Shown: positions 53,890-64,000, numbered from the stretch's first letter. The stretch is 64,000 nt of DNA from Neolentinus lepideus HHB14362 ss-1 (GCA_001632425.1 KV425602.1:124001-188000), one strand, 5' to 3'. Numbers and translations are program-made. Notes: generated by a model from the letters alone, not told the origin.

Positions 53890-56260
53890 CGCTGTTCCTC
53901 GTCGATGAAAGTTGCCTCTACTTGCAAAAACGGTGCTTGGGCGAGCATGTTCTTCTATGATTAGGAGAGTATGTCGACGGGGCGAAGAAGATGGTTATCA
54001 ACGAAGTACGAGACACAGCTGAGCTGGTTGTTACCGCGTCCTGAGGCTTTCGTGCCATGCACGTCCCTCCTCATCAAATACATGTGCTCATAAATACCCA
54101 ACATCTATATTTGCATACGCAGCCCGCCGTTCCCTACATCGAGGACATCTGCTACGTTTCGACGCGATTCTGCCCTTCCCGCTTCGTCTACCCCACGCAG
54201 AGATGTACCACTCAGTGCCCTATGTTCATGGTCTGGTCCCGTCTCTCTTCCCCATCTGCGCGCCAGTGTATTGTTTCCCCGGTTCCCGCCTCCATGACTG
54301 AATATCGAGGTCGTACGATTACGATTTCCCTCTCGCGTGTTTTGAATCGGTCCCTCTTTGTCGTCGCGGACTTCTCGTCCGCCGTCGTGTATGTGAGTCT
54401 CCTTTTCGACCGTGACGCTGGCGATATGTTCAGACGTTGTCGGATGACGATAGTTTGTCATATGCTTCCTGTCATCGACAACGCCTGATCGTATCCTTAT
54501 CGTCGCCGACGTCTGATTATATCATCAACGCCTGTCTTGGGCGTTTGGTTGTCTGTCGGGTTGCAATGCGATGTCTTGATCGAGGCCTACTCGATGGACA
54601 GTACTCGTGGTGCTCGACCGATGTGTACTTGTGCTCTCGTGGTGACTCGATCGATGCCTGCTTATGCTTTCATTGAAGCTCGACGCCTACTTACACCCTC
54701 GTTACTACTCGACGTTTACCTGCTCTCTCGTGCAGCTTGACATCTACCTGTTCTCTCGTGCAGCTCGACATCTACTTGTGCTCTCGCTGCAGCTCGACGC
54801 CTCCTCGAACTTTCACTGTGGCTCGACTGTGCACTCGTAGCGGTTCGCTCGAAATCAGCTGCTTGTGCTCTCTTCGCGGTTCGTCGTCTGCTTGCGCTCT
54901 CGTGCAGCTCGACATCTACACCCTCGTTGCCGCTCGACGCTTACTTGCACTCTCGTGGTGACTCGGTCGATGCCTACTTACGCTCTCTCTGCGGTTCGAG
55001 GTCTATTTACTCTCTCGTGCAGCTTGTGCTCTCGTTGCAGCTGGACGCATACATGCCCTTTCGTCGCAGCTCGATCGATTCCTACTTGCACTCATTGCAG
55101 TTCCACGTTTACCTGCTCTCTCGCGCAGTTCGACATCTACCATGCTCTCATTTTGTGGTTCGAGGCGTACTAGCTCTCTCATTGCGCTCGGCACCTACTT
55201 ACACCCTCGTTGCAGCTCCATGTGTATTTACACCCTTGTTGCATCTCCTTGCAGCTCGACGCCTGTTTGCACCCTAACTCCAGCTTGATGTCTACTTATG
55301 CTCTCTGTAGCTCGACCGACGTCTAATTGCACTCTTGGTGCAGCTCAATCTAAGGTCGCTTGCGCTCTTTCGACGCCTACTTGCACTCGTTGCATCTCTA
55401 CATGTGCTTGCGCTCTCGTGCAGTCCGACCCCTACTCTCGCTTTCACCCTCGTTGCGGCTCGCGACCCGTTTCTACGTTCCGGCTCGATCAAGACCTACT
55501 CGCACTTTCGATGCCTCGCCTACCCTCCGCTGCTGACACGGACTGGAATTTACTCGTCATCGGGGGCCGGCACGCTGCTTGCCTCCAATGTCTCCCGTGG
55601 TGGTTCGATGCATTGTTGCGGCTTGACGTCTGTTTTCGGCTCGATCGACACCTATTTGCGTTCTCGTCGCCGTTCAGCGTGTACTTACATCTTCGTTGCG
55701 GCTCAACGCCTACTCGCACTCTCGGTGCCGTTCGATCGATGCCTATTTGTGCTCTCGCTCCAGCTCGATGTCTCCTGTATGACTTCACGCGTACTTGCGC
55801 TCTCGCTGCGGCTCGACACGTACTTGCACTCTCATGCAGCGCGACATCTACGTGTGCTTCCATTGCGGCTCGACGCCTACATATACTCTCGTTGCAGCTC
55901 AACACCTACTTGTACTCTCATTGCAGCTCGACGTCTACTTGCATTCTCGCTGCGGCTCGATTGAGACATACTTGTCCACTCATTGCGGCTTGACGTCTAC
56001 CCGCACTTTCATTTTGTGGCTCGATGCGTACTTGCTCTCTCGTTGCAGCTTGGCATCTACTTACTCTCTTGCTGCGGCTCGATCCATATCTGCTGGCGCT
56101 CTCGGTGCGGCTCGACATCTGCTTGCTCTCTCAAGCAGCTCGGCGCCTACCTTGAGGACCAACACTGACTGCCAAGCGGAAACTATCTGGAATTTTGCGG
56201 CCGGCACGCGTCTTGCCTCCAATATTGTCTTTGGACGTTGACTGGGGGCTGGACGCTGCC
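53890..56260 (+). repeat. dispersed repeat R2, copy 3, longest
   Basis: Full R2 order: tgaaagttgcctctactt, ggcgaagaagatggttatc, cagcccgccgttccctac, actgaatatcgaggtcg, gatatgttcagacg and atcgacaacgcctgatcg. Then comes the 1.5-kb minisatellite and ggacgttgactgggggctgg. Confidence 0.7.
54590..56150 (+). repeat. 29-bp minisatellite, array B (roughly 50 units)
   Basis: Units such as ctcgacgtctacttgcattc followed by tcgctgcgg. Length is mostly 29 bp, with a few units enlarged by inserts (cgatcga, ttttgtgg). Because 29 is not a multiple of three, three units encode one 29-residue period, and all three plus frames stay open for long distances (up to 231 codons). These are repeat frames, not genes. 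Confidence 0.85.
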
Positions 56261-56827
56261 GTCGTGTGGGATGTGCGTGTTTCAGTGTCCTACCTCCTAC
56301 ACGAGTGTGGGTTTCTGGTTTTTGGGGTGCGTTATCGGAGGAGAGCTGGAAGATGCGAGGGAGACGGGCAGATAGCTGGGTAATAGTGGACGGGCATGGA
56401 CAGGGAGGTACGTTTGCTTGGCAATCGCGGTGGGTGCGCGTTCAGTCATATTGCATCACAGGCGTCATACAGTATATTTCACGGGATCGTGTTCTACGTC
56501 GAGGCATGGGGATCTACACATGAGGGGTGTGTCATTCTATGCGTACAAGGACGTCGGTAGGCGAGAAGAGATTGTATCTCCTGCGTTATGATTTATATCC
56601 TGGAGGTGGAAGGATGTAACATCCTAGAATCTCTGCAAAGACGAGGAAAGACGAGAGGGGACTTCAGTGTTCACGACGACAAGATAGCAAGTCTTACAAA
56701 ATTCCTACAACAAATAGCATAGTAAGAACGTACGGCAACACCACGGAGACAGCGTCACACGATGCGATCCCACAATTCATATCTAGAGATCCTCGTAAGC
56801 TCGTTCAACATTGATTCAACCTGATAC
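56261..56827. other. array spacer, 3' flank of F-box B
   Basis: It holds the post-R2 block and then the shared 3' flank (tctctgcaaagacgagga, ttcacgacgacaagat, acggagacagcgtcac), equal to 50220-50330 and 63510-63610. Gene X is absent here, unlike the other two units. Confidence 0.5.
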
Positions 56828-58498
56828 CTACTGCACCAGCGTAAGCTCTTCTACGACCTCTTCAAGTCTCGCAGACACGTCTGAGTGAGTGCTCAAGGGC
56901 GCAGTCAGTATGACCTCCTCGAACTTCTTGTCTCCCACCCGTCGCGAGTCTAATGCTGTGGCCAGCGAATCTGCGTACACCTCCTTGTCTGAGTAATTAT
57001 AAAACCCTTTTATCTGGAGAGTTCGAAGGCTTGGAAACAGCATGTCTTTTCCGTGCTGTCCTCCTCTTTGATAGTTTGAGCTCCCCGGATAGCCTGAATA
57101 CACGGTCAAGGCCTTAGGTAGATTTTCGATGCCGCCGTGAACTTCTAACGCTGTTACGCGGTGCATGTAACCAAACAAACTGCGCCAGTGCCCGAACGTA
57201 ATGTTGCCGGAAGTAGAAATGGTTTCCACGTTCGCCAGTGATAATGACCCGCAGACTATAGTTACAAATTCCTCGAAAGCATCCTCAAAGCCGATGTCGT
57301 TGATATCCAACCTAACGTCTGGCGCAGAGCCTACAGTTCTGCTCCTAGAATCAAATTTCCATGCTTCAAAGATCATGTATGGTCGGAAGTGGAATCTAAC
57401 AGAACTGAGGGCATTGCATGGAATCACCTTGTCCACAAAGGAGAGGATTTTCTTCAAGGCGGCGGCATTCATGGTGGGTTCACCTCCACCCGAGGTGCAA
57501 GATCTGAGGTCGAGATGCAGAGAGGTGAGCAGAATGAGATCGATGTGCTGCAGTAGCTCTCCACAATGCTCTACCGGGTAGGCAATGTTTATATGGCGTA
57601 AGTTTGGGAGAGTAATTCGTGGATGATCTGCCTGTGGCATCATGTCTACTGTTGACTGGGAACCCACAAGGCCATCCTGCAAGTTCAGAGTCTTGAGGGC
57701 CGGGGTCCTGCGTAAAAGAAAAAAGACCTCGGAGAGCAGGTTCTCTCCAAGAGAGTAATATAGGTGCTCCAAGCGCGGTAGCAAGGGTATCCGATTGAAA
57801 TCAAGTACGAATTCCGTGACTTCTAGGCTCCTAAGCTGGGATGGCTCGAACGCCAAATCCAAAGTCTCGGCGCTAAAAATGAGTCTGTCGTATTCTGGCA
57901 GGCACGCCACAGTGAGCGAATGTAATTGCAGGGGCTTCATATTGTGCTGCCTCACAAATGTCTCCAGCTTTGTCTTCGTGACAGAATGAAGTCCCAGCTC
58001 CCGCACACGATGGAGATGAGGCAAGCATAATTCAAGATTATCGAACTGGTTCAAGTCCAGCGCGACAAGAGTCAACGGGGCATTTCCAGAGCGTAGCAGC
58101 ATGTCCTGGATGTGCGAGCGGTCGTCAAGGAGGATATTCGCCCACAATGAATGTGCGCACAGAGCTACATCGCGCCAGCGTTGACAAACCTGCATGATCG
58201 GCTGCAGCCATTCGTAAGGGCCCCAATAATTTTCCATTATTTCCACACCCCAGCCCGATGAGTCGAAGCATAACTGATTGAGATCAAGGTGTGAATACAC
58301 AGCGAAGATTGCTTCCAAGATCTCTCGTGGCAGACTAGTGATGAGCGTGGGGCCATTCCGCTGCCTCCCGAGCATCAAGGTCTCCTCGGGTATGCGCCTG
58401 ATCTGCCGATGCTGCTCCTCGATCTTTCGTTGATCTTGCTCAATCTTTTGCTGGCCGTCATAGAGACGTTGCTCAATCTCCCTCCGCGCTGACTCCAT
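56828..58498 (-). CDS. F-box protein B of tandem array (556 aa)
   Basis: The ATG at 58498 (MESARREIEQRLYDG) was chosen because it aligns with the start of copy A and follows an acceptor-like CACACAG. The frame is open 19 codons further. Coiled coil at 1-48, F-box about 52-120 (LITSLPREILEAIFAVYSH, VCQRWRDVALCAHSLWANI), then leucine-rich segments, ending VEELTLVQ as in A. Compared with A it has a short insert after the first F-box helix (LNQLCFDSSGWGVEIMEN). Lengths are otherwise nearly the same. The leader intron has a GCAAGT donor where copy A has GTAAGT. Expected role as for A. Frame preservation over 556 codons suggests it is functional. Confidence 0.85.
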   Translation of the reverse strand: MESARREIEQRLYDGQQKIEQDQRKIEEQHRQIRRIPEETLMLGRQRNGPTLITSLPREILEAIFAVYSHLDLNQLCFDSSGWGVEIMENYWGPYEWLQPIMQVCQRWRDVALCAHSLWANILLDDRSHIQDMLLRSGNAPLTLVALDLNQFDNLELCLPHLHRVRELGLHSVTKTKLETFVRQHNMKPLQLHSLTVACLPEYDRLIFSAETLDLAFEPSQLRSLEVTEFVLDFNRIPLLPRLEHLYYSLGENLLSEVFFLLRRTPALKTLNLQDGLVGSQSTVDMMPQADHPRITLPNLRHINIAYPVEHCGELLQHIDLILLTSLHLDLRSCTSGGGEPTMNAAALKKILSFVDKVIPCNALSSVRFHFRPYMIFEAWKFDSRSRTVGSAPDVRLDINDIGFEDAFEEFVTIVCGSLSLANVETISTSGNITFGHWRSLFGYMHRVTALEVHGGIENLPKALTVYSGYPGSSNYQRGGQHGKDMLFPSLRTLQIKGFYNYSDKEVYADSLATALDSRRVGDKKFEEVILTAPLSTHSDVSARLEEVVEELTLVQ

Positions 58499-58662
58499 CT
58501 GTGTGTGAGACAAGAACACGTCTGTGTGACACGAGATCAGCGGATTATCCAGCAATGAGGTACAGTACTACTTGCCGTCTGAATCGTAGCGGGTTAGGCG
58601 ATAGGCGAGAGCAGGCGAGTCCAATACCGGAGCACCCGAGGGCATGGGAACAAGAACGTTGA

Positions 58663-59420
58663 TTACACGTGCTTTCCGTTCATAGCATCCGCTGAGTCTT
58701 TTCCTATAGCAAGACGCGATACATTTTTTGACAAACTGATTTGCCACGTCCATGATATTATCACTATGGATTTAGGGTTTTCGAATGTCCGCCTGTAATA
58801 CTGCGCCTCCGAACCAGAGTCGCCTTGCATCCAGGACTGCCACAGTAGCAGATTCGTAGACAACAGGATGACATTTCCCGCGATCGCTGACACCTCCTTT
58901 GCATAGTCGTATCTGTAAAAAAGTTTGTATACACCCTCAAGTAGATAGTCAAAGCATGCAGTCCACAACAAATTTATAGTATCGTACCACACCGCGCGAC
59001 CTAGTCTACAGGCACCGATTCGAGGCGGGCGCAAGTCCCTAGCATCACGATATTCGACGAGAGACTCGAGAACTAAAGCAAGCGACCGCATCTGTCACGC
59101 CAACCCTACGAACAGATATTGAGGAGAGGCACTTACCCGCATGACATGTCCACAGCCATCCCCACGTAGCTATGCTCCGCATCGAGCTGTACATCTAACG
59201 AGCTCGTCGCGTCCGCCCACCTGTCCGTCCGCAACGCGTCCTTGAGCCCGTTAAGCCAACAGCCCCACCCGTTCGTGAGGATGCATACGCGGTTGAGACC
59301 CGGGTGCTCTACGTGCAGGCGCGTGGCGATCTGCCTCGGGCAGCAGAGCTCCAGACAGTGTTGGAGTCGAGAGTCGGTGTTGTAGTATCGCGCGGGGTCG
59401 AATTTGTTGGGGAGTGAGGG
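58663..59420 (-). pseudogene. fragment of a multi-exon gene (possible O-fucosyltransferase-like), copy 2
   Basis: Exon 1 (about 59420-59137) reads FDPARYYNTDSRLQHCLEL, CCPRQIATRLHVEHPGLNRV, GWGCWLNGLKDALRTDRW, DVQLDAEHSYVGMAVDM, then GTAAGT. The part from AGKAEVFIGNG onward seen in copy 1 is missing at this exon end. A 142-codon frame downstream (59091-58663) begins MRSLALVLESLVEYRDARD and contains the hydrophobic helices TINLLWTACFDYLLEG and IAGNVILLSTNLLLW. Whether this second frame belongs to the same gene is not clear. Left end at about 59420 is abrupt. Confidence 0.4.
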
Positions 59421-59749
59421 GAACTATGTATATCTACACCCAGGTCGATAGCCGCTTGAAGTCGCCACGCCTCAGGTGAACAGCGACGCGTCCGGCTAGA
59501 GTGCGCTGGGAATACAAGGCTTTTGTGGAGGCGGGCTGGAGCAGGGGAAAATTGAGCAGGATCTCAGAGTCAGTGAGAATGGAAAAAGAGAGGTTGGGCC
59601 GGAGGGAGAGGATTTGTGAGGATCCGAACAGGCTGGGAGGGGTAAGAGTGTGTATGGGAGCATACGTACAAGCGATTATAGGTGAGGTCTACGAAGAAAG
59701 TAACGGCCAACGAGAGATTAGTTCGCCGATGACACGATGCATGATGCAT
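59421..59749. other. spacer, no supported gene
   Basis: Contains a short purine-rich frame (59501-59764, 87 codons) without features. Confidence 0.3.
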
Positions 59750-60480
59750 GCGTGTAACGGTTAGGAAGGTTTCGGGGTCAAGGGTAATGCATGAAAGAGT
59801 CGAGACATGATGCTCGAACTCCTGGCAGAGGAGTAAGATACGCCGGGGCCACGTTTCTCATGGGCATAAGCGTATTTGACCGATATGATCAAGTATACTG
59901 TCCCTAATTTCGAGGTCGAGCTGGGTCCGACATGATGAGGAAGTGTAAACGCAGAGGCGTCTCTAACCTGGCCATGGTTACAGCTTCCGCGCGGGATGGA
60001 GATGAGGTAGGCATAACGCGTTGTTCGATGTTCGGTGGCTAGCGCTTATGAGCGTCTGATATCTAGTGTCCATTCGACCACAAGACAAATCCTGACGTCG
60101 CGGGATGAGCGTAAAGAATGGCGAACGATCCTGTACCGTGCGTATCCTTCCTGAGTTTTGAGGTCTCCGCGGTTGTGTACACGATCTGTCGACGGTGTTC
60201 GATGATGTTCGGTATGGATACGTTGCGCAATCTGCTTTCATGTGTGCATAGTCAGTGTCAATACGAGATCGTATTATCGTTATTCACCAGTGGCAATATT
60301 AATGTACAGTGATACTGTCTTCCGAGTCGTAGTGGTTGCGTTTTAGACCTGGAATAGTCTACATGGACTGGCTGCAAGGTCGTGTTCTTAGTTCCACCCA
60401 CCTGAGTTCTAGTGCCTGGGTGCTCGGTGAATCGTGATCAGATCGAAATAAGTGACTCGGAAAGCATGCTTCCCCATCCA
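59750..60480 (+). repeat. dispersed repeat R1, copy 5
   Basis: R1 blocks aatttcgaggtcgagctggg, gtaaacgcagaggcgtc, gggatggagatgaggtagg, ttgaggtctccgcggttg, cagtgatactgtcttccgag and gtgactcgg in the normal order. Confidence 0.65.
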
Positions 60481-60879
60481 AATGCCGTGCCAAGGTCACG
60501 CGCGTCGGTCTCCTGTGTCGGAAATTCCCGATCTGCCCTTGCAAGACCCTGCAAGGCCCGGCAAGGCTAACTATTCTCTGAGAATGCCCGGATCATTGTA
60601 ATGGTCTTGCCATGGACCTTTCCATGGACTTCTAAGGTCCAAATATCACGGAATTGCCTTGTCAGGTCATGGCAAGACGGTCTCAAGGTCCCCAAGACTT
60701 TTCCCTTGCAAGGCGAATCGGGTTTTACCGACAATTGTCCATATATATCCGGTCACCGCCCAACTGTCTCACGCCTCCTGCCTATTTTTTTTTTGCTCTT
60801 ACGGCTCCTCGACGCTCCCCTCTGTCTTTGTCTTCATTTACTGATCATACCCTCGTTGGTTATGTCTGTCTGTCTTCAT

Positions 60880-62000
60880 CTTCCTCTGATCACATAGCCC
60901 GCCGTTTCCTGCACTGAAGACATCTGCTACCTCTCGCCGCTCTGGCCTTTCTGATTTCTAATGTGACACTCGCCACCATTCCCCCTTTCGTGGATACGTT
61001 TCGTCTCTCTTCAAGCACGCGTCGATGGATTCTTCCTCGTGTTACCCGCCTTCCAGGACTGAATATTGAATATTGAGATCGTGCGGTTGCGATCTCTGCC
61101 CTCGCATGTTTGGACCCTTTATCGTCGCAAAATTCTTGCCCGCCCTCACATGCGAGTCTCCTTTTCTCGCGTGACGCTGGCGATATGAGCAGACGACGTC
61201 AGTAACACGGTCTGATCATATGCTTACCGTCACTGACAACGTCTGATCATATCATTATCGTCTCCTCCGACGTCTGCGCATACACTTCTCGTCACCGACG
61301 TCGGACCGTATAGTTCCCGCCATCAACGACGTTTCTTCGAACGTGTTTGGTGGCTCTCTGTCGGTCTAGCTAGATCGATGTGTATTTGTGCTGATCGAGG
61401 TCTCCTTGTGACTCGATCGATGCCTGCATGTGTTCTCGTTTACTGGTCCTCTCGACGTTGCGGCTCCATATCTATTTCCTCTCTCGTGCAGCTTGATGTC
61501 GGCTTGTTCTCTCGTTGAGGCTCGACGCCTCCTTGAACTTTCACTGTGGCTCGATTGTTGTGTACTTCTGCTCTCTTTACAGCTCGACCGAGACTAGCTA
61601 ATCGTGCCCCCGTGGCCGTTCAACGCCTACTTCCGCTCTTGTGCAGCTCGAGGTGTACTTGTACCCCTGTTGCAGCTCGACGCCTATCTTCTCTCTCATG
61701 CAGCTCCATGTCTGTTTGCTCGCTTGTACAGCTCGACATCTACTTATGCTCTCGTTCCGGTTCGGTCGAGACCAGCTGCTTGCGCTCTATCTGCGGTTCG
61801 ACGCTTGCTCGCTATGCAGCTCAACGCGTACTTGCACTCCCATGCAGCTCGGCGCATACTGGCCCTCTCGTTGCGGCTCTACGTCTACTTGCACTCTCGT
61901 CGCGGTTCAATCGATACAGGCTTGCTCTCGCTGTGGTTTGACGCCTACTTGCGCTCTCATTTTGTGGCTCGATCCGTACTTGCTCTCTCATGCGTAAGAA
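60880..62000 (+). repeat. dispersed repeat R2, copy 4
   Basis: R2 blocks cacatagcccgccgtttcctg, ctctcttcaagcacgcgtcg, actgaatattgaatattgag, gcgagtctccttttctc and tctgatcatatgcttaccg, followed by minisatellite array C (61370-61995). The tail block ggacgttgactgggg is missing. Confidence 0.65.
61370..61995 (+). repeat. 29-bp minisatellite, array C (about 20 units)
   Basis: Same unit as arrays A and B (for example cggctctacgtctacttgc, actctcgtcgcggttc). All plus frames are open for over 100 codons as in array B. Confidence 0.8.
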
Positions 62001-62099
62001 TGGATTATGCGACCTGATTCATGCCTGGGATCTGTTCTCGAGTCAAGTTCTTTGAGGTATTAGCGCTATAAATAGTAGGGCAGTTGAACGGGACGTAGA

Positions 62100-63460
62100 A
62101 GCGAGCGTTCGTTATTCGGTGCGGAGCGAAAATATTGTATTGGCATGTATTGGCATGTTTTGGCGGTGCTCGCAACAAATTTCTTCCCCCTTCCAATCTT
62201 TGGCACGTATGGAATGGAGGCGCCGTCCTAACTTACGCTGACACCAATGCAGATACCTACTCGGGATGAGCCTGCGCTGGCTCACTCGCGATATATTATA
62301 CCGCGTCCGTACAGATTGCCGAGTCTGTGCACTTCGCCTGCGCCACTGTCGCCTGAGTGATGACTCCCGAAGCACTACCCTCGATGCCTGCGCAATCTAG
62401 AGAGGGGAGTGAGCATGTCACGCCTTATCTCATCGACGAAGGGCAATATTTCACTACTTGATCACCGGCACAGCTGCGACTACCCTTCGATCTCCCTCGC
62501 GCAAGCAAGTTCCCGGATACTGGCTCACTCAGGAATGTCCATGGTGGACGACTCCGTCTTGGGCTGGGTTGCGCAATACAAGTATCTCTGAGATTAGCGG
62601 TGCTCGACCAAGTCTGTGTCCTGTACGCTGCCCCCAAAGGCTCACGTATCGTACTGGGCTTATGTATGTTTTATTTTGCGCTCTTCGTCTTTGCCTTGCT
62701 GACTCGACATAGTTCCAGAAGTGTGAGCTTTTGAGTCATCTCCACTATGCGCAGCCAATTCCGGATTAGAAAATTGGATACCCGACATTCGCAGCTTACT
62801 CGCGTACACACTTGATGGGATGCTCGCGACTGGTTTGCCATATCGTCTCAATTCAAGCTCTTCGAGTTTCACTGCGTCGATCCCTGGATGCCTAACTGTG
62901 TAGACGGCCACCTCCTTTTCATCCGGTTTGCTCTTACCGTTTCGAAGACTTGACGTGCTCCGGTGTCCTGTCCACATGCCGTCAATCTGAACCAGTCGAC
63001 ATGAAAGGAACCGGTCATCGATCCCCTGTCCATCGCGTCGAGTCCAGATGACGCTCTGTCCACACCCCCTGTTGATTGCGACAACGAAGCTCGGGTAGCT
63101 ATAGAAGCCTGTGAAAGTTTGTATTATCATCATCATCATCATCCATTTCCAGAGCACATCTCACATATTTCGCAGAGGATGGTCTCGAACTCCCAGATGA
63201 CATGGCGGTGATCTGGGTTTACGAGTTTATCGACAAGAACCCGGCGAAGGTGAAACGGGACTCGCTTGCGGATATTCATTGATACGTATGGTTGCAGATA
63301 GTGACGCAGCAATGGACATCCGTCGGAGCCATGACTCTGTTTTTGCAGTCTATTTGTATATCTTCAATCATTTCTTGTCGATATTCGGTGGCCCAGCGCA
63401 TAACACGCGAACTTGCCTCCAGTTCATACGTCAACTGACCTCGCCGCTCTGATGCTGAAC
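62100..63460 (+). pseudogene. gene X relic, copy 2
   Basis: Matches copy 1 (49030-50160) in order: gtactactt/gatgcctgcgcaatct blocks, SIASSPDDALSTPP, EHISHISQRMV, DDMAVIWVYEFIDKNPAK, then RRSHDSVFAVYLYIFNHF, LSIFGGPAHNTR and TCLQFIRQL. An (ATC)n microsatellite at 63125-63143 adds a run of six histidines. Frame changes occur between the blocks. A 165-codon minus-strand frame (62660-63157) covers the same DNA and is considered a shadow. Confidence 0.4.
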
Positions 63461-63618
63461 ATCAATGTTTGTTTAAATGTGGACGATTGCGAATGAACAT
63501 TTCGGAACCTCTACGAAGACGAGGAAACTTAGGAAAGATGAGAGGGGACTGCAGTGTTCACGACGACAAGATTCCAGAAGGAGAACCTACGACGACACCA
63601 CGGAGACGATAAATAATT

Positions 63619-64000
63619 TCATACACGTCCAGTGGGCACCAACGTAAGATTTTCTACGGTGCCTTTCAGTTTAGCAGACACAACAGAGTGAACCCTCAAG
63701 GGCGCGTGCAGTATGACCAGCCAAAACTTCCTGTCTCCCACCCGTCGTGATTCCAATGCTGCGTCCAGCAAATCCGAGTACACCTCCATATCTTGGCGAT
63801 CGTCGTAGTGGGATACTCTGAGAATTCGAAGACTTGAAAACAGCACGTCTTCTCCATGCTGTCCTCCGATTCGGTAGTTTGAGCCCTCCTGGATGGCCTG
63901 AATTAACGATAAAGACATTGGGTAGATTGATGCCGCCATGCACGTCCAACGGTGTTATGTTGTGCATGTGGCCAACACACTTCGCCAGCGCCCGAACGCA
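63619..64000 (-). pseudogene. F-box protein C of tandem array, 3' part, frameshifted
   Basis: C-terminal segment homologous to copies A and B: VGHMHNITPLDVHGGI and NLPNVFIVNSGHPGG, then an extra G near 63880-63890 shifts the frame. The next frame continues GSNYRIGGQHGEDVLF, SSLRILRV and VENLTLVPTG. In B the same place reads GYPGSSNYQRGGQHGKDMLF without a break. The 5' part lies outside the window. One base is enough to explain the break, so sequencing error has to be kept in mind. Confidence 0.6.

Noticed and set aside
54865..56241. Long overlapping plus-strand frames (up to 231 codons) as candidate repeat-protein genes
   Set aside because: They lie wholly inside the 29-bp minisatellite, are open in all three plus frames at once, and have no start context or exon structure.
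62660..63157. 165-codon minus-strand frame beginning with a run of methionines
   Set aside because: The methionines come from an (ATC)n microsatellite. The plus-strand blocks match copy 1 of gene X; the minus frame has no counterpart there.

Overview
This window comes from a filamentous fungus, most likely a basidiomycete of the Agaricomycetes type. Genes carry many short (about 50-65 nt) GT-AG introns. There is a large, fast-evolving set of F-box proteins. One gene is a DUF6534-type seven-helix membrane protein, a family I associate with basidiomycetes. Start codons follow CT-rich leaders. No tRNA, rRNA or CRISPR array was recognised.

Left part, 1-31 kb, is gene-dense. It opens with a cyclin cut by the window edge, followed by a broken cyclin N-box fragment. 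Next come two small ORFs (1998-2657 on +, 8437-9021 on -) that I read as orphan cyclin-C-fold proteins. They flank a tandem pair of small secreted proteins with identical exon layout. Then follow a tandem duplicate of a six-exon F-box/zinc-ribbon gene (10.2-11.5 and 13.5-14.8 kb), an NmrA-like NAD(P)-binding protein, a stop-interrupted F-box relic, an F-box gene without a clear start codon, a DUF302-like protein, an F-box-like relic, a ten-cysteine secreted protein, an Old Yellow Enzyme homologue with an unusual active site, and the twelve-exon DUF6534 protein.

Middle part, 31-38.7 kb, has almost no intact genes. It holds AT-palindromic DNA, two minisatellites and the first copies of three dispersed repeat families (called R1, R2 and R3 here).

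Right part, 38.7-64 kb, mixes genes and repeats. It has a 608-aa F-box gene and a seven-exon gene for a 742-aa protein of unknown function. Facing that gene is an inverted, truncated copy of its own promoter and first exon, and that copy is interrupted by a 719-bp element with a 9-bp target-site duplication. From about 47 kb to the right edge runs a tandem array with a 6.4-6.8 kb period. Each unit has the order [gene X relic] - [F-box gene on -] - [5' flank and partial gene fragments] - [R1] - [R2 with a 29-bp minisatellite]. The last F-box copy is frameshifted and leaves the window.

Together the window shows a lineage-specific F-box (SCF substrate-adaptor) expansion zone: seven F-box genes or clear F-box pseudogenes plus one weaker relic, at all stages from intact to dead. 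Functional links between neighbouring genes are not demonstrated by the sequence. All exon models were built by eye from splice consensus and unbroken reading phase.
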